From assembly GCA_019187665.1 (NCBI GenBank), contig JABARH010000014.1:94165-158164 (forward strand): a stretch of 64,000 nucleotides of DNA, given 5' to 3'. Below the pieces are notes generated by a model. That model saw only the letters and a program-made list of their open reading frames with translations, was not told the origin of the DNA and did not search any database. Positions 45,375-53,822 of the stretch are shown piece by piece. The stretch is from Anaerolineales bacterium (GTDB lineage: Bacteria > Chloroflexota > Anaerolineae > Anaerolineales > Villigracilaceae). Every line of letters starts with the position of its first letter. Position 1 is the stretch's first letter. The translations under genes were made by a program, and so were the position numbers.

Positions 45375-45964
45375 ACCGCCGCCTCCTGTTTGCGATTCTT
45401 TTGGCGGGCGCGCTTGCCTACCTTCTGCGCGGCTTCATCGAAGAGTCTCTCATCCAACCCCTGATCTATATTTTCTGGATCGTCCGTTTATATTACGAAG
45501 CCTTTCCGCAAATTTTTTTGTGGATCGCCCTGCTGGTGGGCGTGTTTCTCATGCAAGCCGCCAGTCTCATCACCGAATCGAAATCGCGCGGCAGAGAGGC
45601 AATACATCGCAAACAGGCGGCGGGACCGGTTGAATCGCTGGCGGGCTGGATGGAGGGCGCGCCGCGCGGGCTGTACTTCAAATGGCTGGTCGCGAACCGC
45701 CTGGGAAAACTCGCCCGCGCGCTGATCGCGTTCCAGTCGCGGCGGGAACCGAAGCCCACCTGGGAGCCGCTCAACGCTCCAGGCTGGGACCCGCCGCGCG
45801 AGGTCGCGGCCTATCTCGAGTCGGGAGTGAACGGTTCGTTCTCCGATTATCCCCGCTCGCGCTGGCCGTTCCAAAAACAGAATCCGACTCCGCTGGATAT
45901 TGATCCGGCGCAAGCCATTGATTACATCGAATCGCAAATGGAGAAAGACCAGGCTAACCGCTAA
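45371..45964 (+). CDS. Membrane protein of the MoxR operon
   Basis: A 197-residue protein. One or two N-terminal membrane helices (LFAILLAGALAYLLRGF, PQIFLWIALLVGVFLMQ) are followed by a cytoplasmic part with basic residues and RGLYFKWLVANRLGKLARAL. It overlaps the previous gene (ATGA) and lies before moxR. Not a family I can name; its setting suggests a partner of the DUF4129/DUF58 proteins. Confidence 0.62.
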   Translation: MNRRLLFAILLAGALAYLLRGFIEESLIQPLIYIFWIVRLYYEAFPQIFLWIALLVGVFLMQAASLITESKSRGREAIHRKQAAGPVESLAGWMEGAPRGLYFKWLVANRLGKLARALIAFQSRREPKPTWEPLNAPGWDPPREVAAYLESGVNGSFSDYPRSRWPFQKQNPTPLDIDPAQAIDYIESQMEKDQANR

Positions 45965-46025
45965 GTTCGCGAAGAGCGCAAAGTTTTTTTCATCTTTCAT
46001 CCTTCATAATTTCCCCGGAGTAACC

Positions 46026-46985
46026 ATGTCCGACATCAAAGAAGTTTCATCCCTCTCGCAAAAAATAATTTCAGAAGTGGAGCGCGCCGTGGTCGGCAAA
46101 CGCGCCCTGCTCGAAATGATCATGTCCGCCGCGCTGGCGGGCGGACACATTCTGCTCGAAGATTTTCCCGGCCTCGGCAAGACGCTTGTCGCGCGCAGTT
46201 TCGCCGCCGTGCTGGGTCTCGACTTCAAGCGCATCCAGTTCACGCCCGATCTTTTGCCCGGCGATATCACCGGCGGCTACATTTTTAACCGCACAAAAAA
46301 TAAATTTGAACTGCGCAAGGGACCGATCTTCACCAACGTCCTGCTTGCCGATGAAATTAACCGCGCCTCGCCGAAGACGCAATCCGCGCTGCTCGAAGCC
46401 ATGCAGGAGGGACAGGTGACTCTCGAAGGTGAGACGTTGCGCCTGCCCGAACCGTTTTTAGTGCTCGCGACTCAAAACCCGATCGAATACGAAGGGACGT
46501 TTCCATTGCCCGAAGCGCAACTCGACCGCTTCATGTTGAAGCTGACGATGGGCTATCCCTCCCTGGAAGAGGAGCGCGAGATTCTGCACCGCCGCCGCGA
46601 ACGCAAACAGGACGATGTCGTATTGCGGAAGATGGCGGACGCCAAAAAAATGCTGGCGATGCGCGCCGCTGTTGAATCGGTCCACGTGGATGTAGACCTC
46701 GAAAACTACATCGCCTCCATTGTTCACGCCACGCGCTCCGACCGCCGCGCCGCAGTGGGAGCCAGCCCGCGCGGGTCGTTGTCCTTCCTCAAGATCGCGC
46801 GCGCCCACGCCGCCCTCGCGGGCCGCGACTTTATTTTGCCCGACGATATCAAGCGCTATGCGACTCCTGTCCTCAGCCATCGCCTGATTCTCCAACCCGA
46901 ATATTGGATGTCCAGCGCGGTGACCGGCGAAGTGATCCGCGATGTCCTGCTCAAAACGCCGGTTCCGGTATTGGGGAATCGGTAG
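46026..46985 (+). CDS. MoxR-family AAA+ ATPase
   Basis: A 319-residue AAA+ ATPase. Walker A DFPGLGKTLVAR, Walker B VLLADEINRASPKTQSALLEAM and the sensor-1 region LVLATQNPIEYEGTFPLPEAQLDRF are intact. MoxR proteins usually act as chaperones for von Willebrand factor domain partners. I take the ATG at 46026. The stop codon TAG (46983-46985) is part of the first repeat unit of the following array. Confidence 0.93.
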   Translation: MSDIKEVSSLSQKIISEVERAVVGKRALLEMIMSAALAGGHILLEDFPGLGKTLVARSFAAVLGLDFKRIQFTPDLLPGDITGGYIFNRTKNKFELRKGPIFTNVLLADEINRASPKTQSALLEAMQEGQVTLEGETLRLPEPFLVLATQNPIEYEGTFPLPEAQLDRFMLKLTMGYPSLEEEREILHRRRERKQDDVVLRKMADAKKMLAMRAAVESVHVDVDLENYIASIVHATRSDRRAAVGASPRGSLSFLKIARAHAALAGRDFILPDDIKRYATPVLSHRLILQPEYWMSSAVTGEVIRDVLLKTPVPVLGNR

Positions 46986-47093
46986 ACACGGAGACAGGTA
47001 GACAGGTAGACACGTAGACAGGTACACACGTAGACAGGTAGACAGGTAGACAGGTAGACAGGTACACACGTAGACAGGTAGACAGGTACACAC
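46982..47093. repeat. Octamer array after moxR
   Basis: About 14 tandem octamers (GTAGACAG, GTAGACAC, GTACACAC) in plus orientation, providing the moxR stop in its first unit. A heptamer array continues directly after it. Confidence 0.93.
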
Positions 47094-47338
47094 GTAAACC
47101 CCCGACACCCTGACCCCTGACCCCCAACCCCTGACACCCTGACCCCTGACCCCTGACACCCAACCCCTGACCCCTGACCCCTGACACCCAACCCCCGACA
47201 CCCTGACCCCTGACCCCTGACCCCTGACCCCTGACCCCTGACCCCTGACCCCTGACACCCAACCCCTGACCCCTGACCCCTGACCCCGGCACCTGACCCC
47301 TGACCCCTGACCCCTGACCCCTGACACTGACCCCTAAA
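47094..47338. repeat. CCCCTGA heptamer array before DUF58 gene
   Basis: About 35 copies of the heptamer CCCCTGA with variants (ACCCCTG, CACCCAA, CCCCCGA), continuous with the octamer array, and ending 6 bases before the DUF58 start, so no ribosome site is visible. This is a different sequence from the octamers but occupies the same kind of gap. Confidence 0.95.
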
Positions 47339-47344
47339 ACCCTC

Positions 47345-48631
47345 ATGCCCCGCTCCCTGCTCCTCGGTTTGCTTGCCTACGGACTTCTCCTCATCGGACT
47401 CGCCACCCTGCGCGGAGACTTGATCGCGTTGTCCGTGCCGTTGGTGTTATATCTGTTCTTCGGTTTATTCCGCGCCCCACAGACTCTTGAGCTGGATGTG
47501 ACTCGCCGGCTCAGCGCCGAACGAATCGCGCCGCATCAAACCGTCACAGTCACCCTCTCCGTCACAAATCGCGGTGAAGAAATGGACGAGATGCTCGTGG
47601 AAGATGTTTTGCCCGAAGGCATGACCGTTGCCGACGGCTCGAACCGTCACCTCACCGGCCTCGCACGAGGCGAGACGCGCACGTGGACATACACCATCAG
47701 CGCGCCGCGCGGCGCGTACGGATTCGAATCGATTCAGATCGAAGCGCGCGACGGACTCGGTCTGCTGTCGCGTTCGCAAACATTCGCCGCGCCGATGCAA
47801 CTGGCGGTCCTGCCTCCCGTCCTGCGCCTGCGAAACGCGCTCGTCCGCCCGCGCGCCACGCGCGTCTATGCCGGGACGATTCCCGCGCGCGTTGGCGGCG
47901 CGGGCGTGGATTTTTTCGGCGTGCGCGATTACCAGCCGGGCGATTCTCCGCGACGGATCAACTGGCATGTCAGCGCGCGGCAACGCGAAGAGATTTATTC
48001 CAACGAATTTGAACAAGAACGCGTCGCCGACATCGGCATCATCCTGGATGGGCGCGACCGCACGAACATTTTTAGCGGGCACAGTTTGTTTGAACATTCG
48101 GTGCAAGCCTGCGCCGCGCTCGCCGCCGCATTTTTAACGCAGGGCAATCGCGTCGGATTACTGCTCTACGGGCAATACCTCCACTGGACCCTGCCCGGCT
48201 ACGGCAAATTTCAGCGCGAAAAAATTCTTCACGCGCTTGCCTCCGCGCGTCACGGCGGCAGTGATGTTTTTTCCAATCTGGCGCATCTGCCCGCGCAACT
48301 CTTTCCCATTAATTCGCAGATCGTGTTTGTCAGCCCGCTGGCAAACGAAGACCTCGGCGTATTGGTGCAACTGCGCGCGCGCGGCTATCAAGTCCTTGTG
48401 GTCAGCCCCGATCCGGTCTCATTTGAAACGTCGCATCTGCCGCGCCTCGCACAGGCCGGACAAGCCGCGCGCGTCATCCGCCTCGAACGCGAACTGCTCC
48501 TCGGTCAACTGCGCCGCGCCGGGATTCAAATTTTAAATTGGGATGTCTCGCAACCGTTCGATCAAGCCGCGCGCCATGCGCTTAGCCGCCCGCCTCAATG
48601 GGCGCGTACAGCCGGGAGGAGCGCCGCATGA
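47345..48631 (+). CDS. DUF58 domain protein
   Basis: A 428-residue membrane-anchored DUF58 protein. Two N-terminal helices (LLLGLLAYGLLLIGLATL) precede a beta domain (LSVTNRGEEMDEMLVEDVLP), then the diagnostic DFFGVRDYQPGDSPRRINWHVSARQ and a von Willebrand factor A-like part (DIGIILDGRDR). Partner of the MoxR ATPase. ATG start preceded by a heptamer array rather than a ribosome site; its stop overlaps the next gene (ATGA). Confidence 0.9.
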   Translation: MPRSLLLGLLAYGLLLIGLATLRGDLIALSVPLVLYLFFGLFRAPQTLELDVTRRLSAERIAPHQTVTVTLSVTNRGEEMDEMLVEDVLPEGMTVADGSNRHLTGLARGETRTWTYTISAPRGAYGFESIQIEARDGLGLLSRSQTFAAPMQLAVLPPVLRLRNALVRPRATRVYAGTIPARVGGAGVDFFGVRDYQPGDSPRRINWHVSARQREEIYSNEFEQERVADIGIILDGRDRTNIFSGHSLFEHSVQACAALAAAFLTQGNRVGLLLYGQYLHWTLPGYGKFQREKILHALASARHGGSDVFSNLAHLPAQLFPINSQIVFVSPLANEDLGVLVQLRARGYQVLVVSPDPVSFETSHLPRLAQAGQAARVIRLERELLLGQLRRAGIQILNWDVSQPFDQAARHALSRPPQWARTAGRSAA

Positions 48632-49119
48632 AATTCGTTCAATACCTCGCCATCCTCATCGCGGCAGGATCGCTCGCCTATGATTATTTTGCGGAGGGAC
48701 ACGCCTCCCTCGCGCGCTGGATTCTATTCCTCGGACTCGCGTGGCTCATCGCGGAGATTCGCCGCTGGCGTCCCGCCGCTTCATTCGGATTCCCGATCTG
48801 CATTGCCCTCGCGGGCTTAGGTTTGTGGCTGGACCTCTCCCTCGGCTGGATGCTCGCCGCCTCCAGCGCCGCGCTCATCGCCTGGGACCTCGCCGACTTC
48901 ATGCGCCGCGTCTCGTCCGCCTCCTCCGAAGACGATGTCCCGGCATTGACCCGTCGTCACCTCGCGCGCCTGATGCTCATCACGTCGGCCGGATTAATCC
49001 TCTCATTGGTTGGAACGTTTACCCGTCTCGAATTTTCATTCGAATGGGCGGCCTTCCTCGCCCTGCTCGCCGCCCTCGGCGTGACGCAATTGGTTGGATG
49101 GATGAAGAAGAGCGGGTAA
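48628..49119 (+). CDS. Membrane protein, last gene of MoxR operon
   Basis: A 163-residue protein with about four membrane helices (YLAILIAAGSLAYDYF, WILFLGLAWLIAEI, SFGFPICIALAGLGLWLDLS, LMLITSAGLILSLVGTF with ALLAALGVTQLVGW). I do not recognise the family. The ATG overlaps the DUF58 stop, so translational coupling and cotranscription are near certain. Confidence 0.68.
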   Translation: MKFVQYLAILIAAGSLAYDYFAEGHASLARWILFLGLAWLIAEIRRWRPAASFGFPICIALAGLGLWLDLSLGWMLAASSAALIAWDLADFMRRVSSASSEDDVPALTRRHLARLMLITSAGLILSLVGTFTRLEFSFEWAAFLALLAALGVTQLVGWMKKSG

Positions 49120-49128
49120 ATAAAGACT

Positions 49129-49257
49129 ACTGGGTTTATGCATAATTGGCGTTCTCCCCTGGCGCCGCCCGTGATTTGCCAGGCAAATCAGGCAGGCGTA
49201 ACGCCAACAGGCGCGTTAGAACTTCGGCGTGCCTGCGCAAGGTTTTGCGAAGTCGTG
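49129..49257. mobile_element. MITE-like element, copy 3 (diverged, inverted)
   Basis: The reverse complement of the long form seen at 37180 (shared CGCCGCCCGTGATTTGCCAG-type core and GGCGTTCTCCCCTGGCG). The ends are mutated (TGGGTTTATGCA, TTGCGAAGTCGTG), and no clean target duplication remains. It is an older copy, ending three bases from the kinase stop. Confidence 0.8.
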
Positions 49258-49259
49258 AA

Positions 49260-49817
49260 CTATTGAACCGCCAAACTATCGAGCCAACCCTCTGTTTCGC
49301 GCGGGGATTTGAAATGGAACACTTTCAAATGTTGATATCCGTGTTGCTGAAGTTGCAGGGGAATTTCGCGCTTGCGTCTCCAGTATGTTTTGAATAACCA
49401 TTTAAAAAGGGACTCATCCGACCAGAGTTTAAGATGCCACCAGAATTTTTCGCGGTTTCCGTTCCAAAGTTCCTCTTGCGTCACGGCGCGGCGGACGGTG
49501 CGGGTAAGCAATCGCCAAAACACAACGGAAAATGGATAATCCAGCCAGACGATCGCCTCCGCCTTGCTCCAAATAAGATTTCGCACCCGGCTGTAATTCC
49601 CCGCCACCACCCAACGCGATGAGCGGACGGCAGTCTCCACCTTTTCACGGAACGTCTCGTCGTCCGTCCCTACCCAGTTTGGATTCCAATACAACGCATC
49701 CAGTTCAATATAGGGAATAGCCAACCGCATCCCAAGAGCGCTGGCGAGAGTTGACTTCCCAGACGATGTTGTGCCGATCACGTTTATCCGCTTGTACGGG
49801 AAGGAGGAAATTTCCAT
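49260..49817 (-). CDS. P-loop kinase (adenylate-kinase-like / DNA topology modulation type)
   Basis: A 185-residue P-loop NTPase. Walker A is INVIGTTSSGKST; further on are LDALYWNPNWVGTDDETFREKV and VVAGNYSRVRNLIWSKAEAIVWLDYP, which match the shikimate/adenylate-kinase-like family annotated as topology modulation (FlaR). The substrate is unknown. A TTG start at 49847 is also possible; neither has a good ribosome site. The stop is 3 bases from a MITE. Confidence 0.7.
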   Translation of the reverse strand: MEISSFPYKRINVIGTTSSGKSTLASALGMRLAIPYIELDALYWNPNWVGTDDETFREKVETAVRSSRWVVAGNYSRVRNLIWSKAEAIVWLDYPFSVVFWRLLTRTVRRAVTQEELWNGNREKFWWHLKLWSDESLFKWLFKTYWRRKREIPLQLQQHGYQHLKVFHFKSPRETEGWLDSLAVQ

Positions 49818-49888
49818 GACGTTTTTCGATTTTACCGTGTTCCGCAACCGGATCGAGAATCATCGAAGCGGCGCGGCAGGTCGTTGAC

Positions 49889-49918
49889 AAAAAAGCGGAC
49901 GGAGTTTCCTCCGTCCGC
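49889..49918 (-). terminator. Rho-independent terminator of pnp
   Basis: Stem GCGGACGGAG / CTCCGTCCGC with a TTTC loop (49895-49918) and a six-A left flank, i.e. a U-run on the minus strand, 11 bases past the pnp stop. Confidence 0.88.
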
Positions 49919-49928
49919 CAATGTCCAT

Positions 49929-52166
49929 CTACCTGCGATCGCGTCTGCCGCCATGACCGCGATCCCCGCCGCCTCGGCGATCTCCGCCGCGGAAACCGCC
50001 TCCCCCGCCGGGACGCGGCCCGCGTGAACCGCCGCCGCTATCCTTCTCGCGCGCTTCCTCGGCAGTCCAGCCTTCCAGCACAGCCTGGCGCGAAAGGCGG
50101 ATCTTGCCCTGCGGATCAATGTTCGTCACCATCACGGTGATCTCTTCGCCCAGGTTCACCACGTCTTCCACTTTGTTGACGCGCTCGCTGTCCAGTTGCG
50201 AGATGTGAACCAGCCCGTCCATGCCGGGCAGAATTTCCACAAAGGCGCCAAACGCTTCGATGCGCACAACCTTGCCGGTGTAGATGTTGCCAACCACCGC
50301 GTTCTCGCCCAGCGACTTGACGCGCTCCTCGGCTTCCTTTGCGCCGGGTCCGCCGGTCGAAGCAATGTAAACCGTGCCATCTTCCTGCACGTCAATCTTT
50401 GTGCCGGTCTCCTCTTGCAGCGAGCGGATGTTCTTGCCGCCCGGTCCGATCAACGCGCCGATCTTTTCAACGGGTATTTTGACCGTGATAATGCGCGGCG
50501 CGTGCGGTTTCAATTCCGCGCGCGGTTGTTGAATTGCTTCGAGCATTTTGCCCATGATGGACATGCGCGCCACGCGCGCCTGCTCCAGCGCTTCCTTCAT
50601 CATCTGCGCGCTCAAGCCGCTGATCTTGATGTCCATTTGCAGGGCGGTGATGCCGTTGGCAGTGCCTGCCACTTTGAAATCCATATCGCCGAGGTGATCT
50701 TCCGTCCCTTGAATGTCGGTCAAAATTTTATAGCGACCGGTCTCGTCGGTGATGAGTCCCATCGCCACGCCCGCAACGGGAGCCTTGATCGGCACGCCCG
50801 CGTCCATCAACGCCATTGTCGAACCGCAGACGGAACCCATTGAAGTCGAACCATTGGAGGACAACGCCTCGGACACAACGCGGATGGTATACGGGAATGA
50901 TTCCTCTGCCGGAATCACAGGTTCAAGCGCGCGTTCGGCCAGCGCGCCGTGTCCCACCTCGCGGCGGCTCTGCCCTCGCAGAGGTTTCACCTCGCCCGTG
51001 CTGAACGGCGGGAAGTTGTAATGGTGCATGTAGCGTTTGGTGGCAACCGGTCCGAGATTATCCAATTCTTGCGCCTCGCCCAGTGTGCCGAGCGTGGCGA
51101 TACTAAGCACCTGCGTCTCGCCACGTGTGAACAAACCGGAGCCATGCGCGCGCGGGGAGAGGTCCACCTCGCACCAGATCGGGCGGATATCCGTGGGAGC
51201 GCGCCCATCGGGACGCTTGCCCAATCCCAAAATCCGCTCGCGCACGATCTTGTGTTCGGCTTCGCTGAACGCAGACTTGACATCTTTCTCGGAGGGGGCA
51301 TTGGCATCCTCGGTTTTGCACAATTCAACCACAACAGCGGCTTGCAGCGCGTCCATCCCGCCGTAAAATTCCGCTTTGCTCAAGGGCTTGTCGAGCAGGG
51401 CGTTCATCGGCGCGTTGACGCGCTCGAAGACTTTGCTGTTCAATTCATCGGCTGCGAGGGCAAAGGTGGCTTGACGTTTGGGCTTGCCGATCTCGGCGGC
51501 CATTTTGAGTTGAACGTCCACCAGTGGCTGAATGGACTGATGACCAAATTCCAGCGCGGCGGCCATCACATCTTCGGGGACTTCGTTCGCGCCGCACTCG
51601 ACCATCAAAATGGCGTCTTTCGTCCCGGCGATTCGCAGATCCAGATCGGAGGCGTCCATTTCTTTGAAGGTTGGGTTGACGATGAACTCGCCGTTGACGC
51701 GTCCCACGCGCACCGCGCCGACCGGCCCGCCCCAGGGAATGTCCGAGATCATGATCGCGGCGGAGGCGGCGTTGATCGCCAGCACATCCAGCGGGTTTTC
51801 GCCGTCGGAGGAAAGCGAGAACATCATCACTTGCACTTCATTGCGCATTCCGTGTTGGAAGAGCGGGCGCAGAGGGCGGTCGGTCAGGCGCGCGGTGAGG
51901 ATCGCTTCGGTTCCGGGGCGCCCCTCGCGGCGGAAGAAGGAGCCGGGAATCTTTCCACCGGCGTAGAGTCTTTCTTCGTATTCCACCTGGAGCGGGAAGA
52001 AGTCAATGCCTTCGCGCACACCGCCCATGGTGGCGGCTGCAAAGACGATGGTGTCGTCGAGCGCGACGGTCACGGCGCCTCCCGCTTGCGCGGCGAGTTT
52101 GCCCGTCTCAAATGTGACGGTGCGCGGCCCAACGGTCGTTGAATAACGTTTGGATTCGGGTTTCAT
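49929..52166 (-). CDS. pnp: Polyribonucleotide nucleotidyltransferase
   Basis: A 745-residue PNPase, a phosphorolytic 3'-5' exoribonuclease of the RNA degradosome. The two RNase PH-like domains show FFRREGRPGTEAILTARLTDRP and TSMGSVCGSTMALMDAGVPI; a KH domain (KIGALIGPGGKNIRSLQEETGT) and an S1 domain (GKVVRIEAFGAFVEILPGMDGLVHIS) follow. The tail is Gly/Arg-rich (GGGSRGPRPGGGGGFRGGDR), likely RNA-binding. It lies downstream of rpsO as in many bacteria; a terminator hairpin between them may be attenuating. Confidence 0.97.
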   Translation of the reverse strand: MKPESKRYSTTVGPRTVTFETGKLAAQAGGAVTVALDDTIVFAAATMGGVREGIDFFPLQVEYEERLYAGGKIPGSFFRREGRPGTEAILTARLTDRPLRPLFQHGMRNEVQVMMFSLSSDGENPLDVLAINAASAAIMISDIPWGGPVGAVRVGRVNGEFIVNPTFKEMDASDLDLRIAGTKDAILMVECGANEVPEDVMAAALEFGHQSIQPLVDVQLKMAAEIGKPKRQATFALAADELNSKVFERVNAPMNALLDKPLSKAEFYGGMDALQAAVVVELCKTEDANAPSEKDVKSAFSEAEHKIVRERILGLGKRPDGRAPTDIRPIWCEVDLSPRAHGSGLFTRGETQVLSIATLGTLGEAQELDNLGPVATKRYMHHYNFPPFSTGEVKPLRGQSRREVGHGALAERALEPVIPAEESFPYTIRVVSEALSSNGSTSMGSVCGSTMALMDAGVPIKAPVAGVAMGLITDETGRYKILTDIQGTEDHLGDMDFKVAGTANGITALQMDIKISGLSAQMMKEALEQARVARMSIMGKMLEAIQQPRAELKPHAPRIITVKIPVEKIGALIGPGGKNIRSLQEETGTKIDVQEDGTVYIASTGGPGAKEAEERVKSLGENAVVGNIYTGKVVRIEAFGAFVEILPGMDGLVHISQLDSERVNKVEDVVNLGEEITVMVTNIDPQGKIRLSRQAVLEGWTAEEAREKDSGGGSRGPRPGGGGGFRGGDRRGGGDRGHGGRRDRR

Positions 52167-52278
52167 ATTGTCTCCTGTTCGGCAAAATTAATTTTGCCGA
52201 ACTATTTCCGCCTGTGTCAGGGACTGAAGAGCGGCGGCAAGCGGCTTGCCAGCGCTATTCAATTCCTGACAGACGGTC

Positions 52279-52315
52279 AAAAAAACGGATAGGGACGACC
52301 CACGGGTCGTCCCTA
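52279..52315 (-). terminator. Hairpin between rpsO and pnp
   Basis: A 12-bp perfect stem TAGGGACGACCC / GGGTCGTCCCTA (52290-52315), with seven A to its left (U-run on the minus strand). It would limit read-through from rpsO into pnp. The rest of 52167-52324 holds nothing I can assign. Confidence 0.75.
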
Positions 52316-52324
52316 CAAAACGAC

Positions 52325-52597
52325 TTACTTGTGGCGGAGGTTCAGACGTTCTGTGACTTGCAGGTAACGCTGATATTCCGTCTTGCGCAGATAGGCCAGC
52401 AGGCGGCGGCGCTGACCGACCAGTTTGAGCAGACCACGGCGGCAGGATTGATCCAGCTTGTTCGCGCGCAGGTGCTCGGTTAACTGTGTGATGCGGTTGG
52501 TGAGCAGTGCGATCTGAACTTCGGGCGAGCCGGTGTCGGTGGCGTGGCGATGAAAGTCTTCGATTGCCTTGCTCTTCACTTCCTTATTGAGCGGCAT
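52325..52597 (-). CDS. rpsO: Small ribosomal subunit protein uS15
   Basis: A 90-residue uS15 of normal length, binding 16S rRNA in the platform of the 30S subunit. Hallmarks: [60 protein letters not shown] precedes the ATG. It is followed by pnp, the classical arrangement. Confidence 0.97.
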   Translation of the reverse strand: MPLNKEVKSKAIEDFHRHATDTGSPEVQIALLTNRITQLTEHLRANKLDQSCRRGLLKLVGQRRRLLAYLRKTEYQRYLQVTERLNLRHK

Positions 52598-52768
52598 GAC
52601 GTGTGCTTCCTTTCTTTAGATTATGCAGGTCTCCGTGCCTACAGCGATGAACCGTTGGGCAGGACCAGTCACGGGCGGGGATTATACCAGAGAAAATTGT
52701 CGAAGCCGTTTTCCGAAAATCCGGGTTTCTGGCTTATCGCCAAGACCCGTTTCTCGTTTGGAGGTCTC

Positions 52769-52988
52769 ATGTCCCTTGCCTCCCCTCTCTTTTGACCTGC
52801 CCGGCTCGCTTCCCTGTGGCTTGTGGATCACGCGCCTCGTTAAAAACATGAACATTCGAGACGGCGGCTCCGGTCACATGGCAACGACGAACACGATGCG
52901 GCAGGCCGGATGGATGCCCGGCCTCGCCGTCTTTCTCCTCGACTTTGGCAAGGGGCGCCTCCTGGCCTTTTTCGCCGCGCGCGCCGGG
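52769..52988 (+). pseudogene. Truncated, frameshifted plsY-like gene
   Basis: An ATG at 52769 with GGAGG at 52760-52764 reads MSLASPLF and stops. One frame over, the sequence continues as FDLPGSLPCGLWITRLV, NMNIRDGGSGHMATTNTMRQ and AGWMPGLAVFLLDFGKGRLLAFF. This matches the N-terminal third of glycerol-3-phosphate acyltransferase PlsY (pattern GSIPFG, then GSGN-GATN--R). The signature is partly degenerate (GSGHMATTN), and the rest of the gene is missing before the ABC gene ending at 53039. This is a decayed remnant; an intact plsY would have to lie elsewhere. The rest of 52598-53038 holds no gene I can support. Confidence 0.55.
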
Positions 52989-53038
52989 CAGGCGGATTTT
53001 TCCATCGGCATCCCCTCGGCCTGCGCGGGCAGCGTTCG

Positions 53039-53821
53039 CTACACCTCCACTTGAATGCCGCTTCCGCTTTCGTAACGGCGCAAGCCGAGGCGGAAGAGCG
53101 AGGTGGCGAGGCAGAGAAACACAAACGCGCCGAGGAATAACTGACCGAGAGTCGTCCACGAGAAAGTGCGGATGAGATCGGCGGGCAGGCTTCCCATAAA
53201 CGCGGCGGGGATGATCGTGAACAGAACGAACTTGGCGGTTGTGTCGAATAGTGTGGCGGGATAAATTCCAAATGTGAGGATGGCGTTAATCATCACGTTG
53301 GTGAAGTTAGTCAGCATGCCGAGCCAGAACGCAAGACTCTGAATGATGATCAGGAACGACGCGAACACAACCGCCGCGAGCAGGGTGGCGAGGAGAAAGC
53401 GCGCGAGGCCGTCCCAACTAAAAAGTCCAGAGAGAGCGTAGCTGATGAATCCGTAGGTGAAGTCGCCCATCCCGCTTCCGATCATGCGGCTGGCGACGGC
53501 GTGCAAAAGGACGGGGCGCGGCAGAGACAGGTAATAATCCAATCGGCCTTTCATAATGATGTCGCTAAGATTGAAGGCGTTGCCGAAGAGCAGGCTCACC
53601 AGCCCGAACGCGCTTGCCAGCACGCCGAACGTGACCCACATATCGTTGAGTCCCCAGCCGTTCACATCCTTGAAGCGCTGGAAGAAGACGATCCAGATGG
53701 CGAAGTACATGAAGTTGTTGAGCATCATGCCGATGACTTGCGAGAGGAACGCGACGCGATATTCCATGGCAGAGAGCAGGTTGGCTTTCCAGACGGCAAG
53801 CAGGAATTTTAATTGACCCAC
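53039..53821 (-). CDS. ABC-2-type transporter permease
   Basis: A 260-residue six-helix membrane protein of the COG3694-type family. Landmarks are WKANLLSAMEYRVAFLSQVIG, GRLDYYLSLPRPVLLHAVASR and the last pair of helices. It is the second permease of an exporter with the ATPase at 55746 and the permease at 53823. The GTG start follows the previous stop by a few bases, with GGAGG in the end of that gene. Confidence 0.85.
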   Translation of the reverse strand: MGQLKFLLAVWKANLLSAMEYRVAFLSQVIGMMLNNFMYFAIWIVFFQRFKDVNGWGLNDMWVTFGVLASAFGLVSLLFGNAFNLSDIIMKGRLDYYLSLPRPVLLHAVASRMIGSGMGDFTYGFISYALSGLFSWDGLARFLLATLLAAVVFASFLIIIQSLAFWLGMLTNFTNVMINAILTFGIYPATLFDTTAKFVLFTIIPAAFMGSLPADLIRTFSWTTLGQLFLGAFVFLCLATSLFRLGLRRYESGSGIQVEV

Positions 53822-53822
53822 A

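Noticed and set aside
46458..47346. Open frames reading GVRGQGSGVRG across the heptamer array
   Set aside because: These are translations of CCCCTGA heptamers on the minus strand.
50949..52142. 397-codon plus-strand frame opposite pnp
   Set aside because: Antisense of PNPase.
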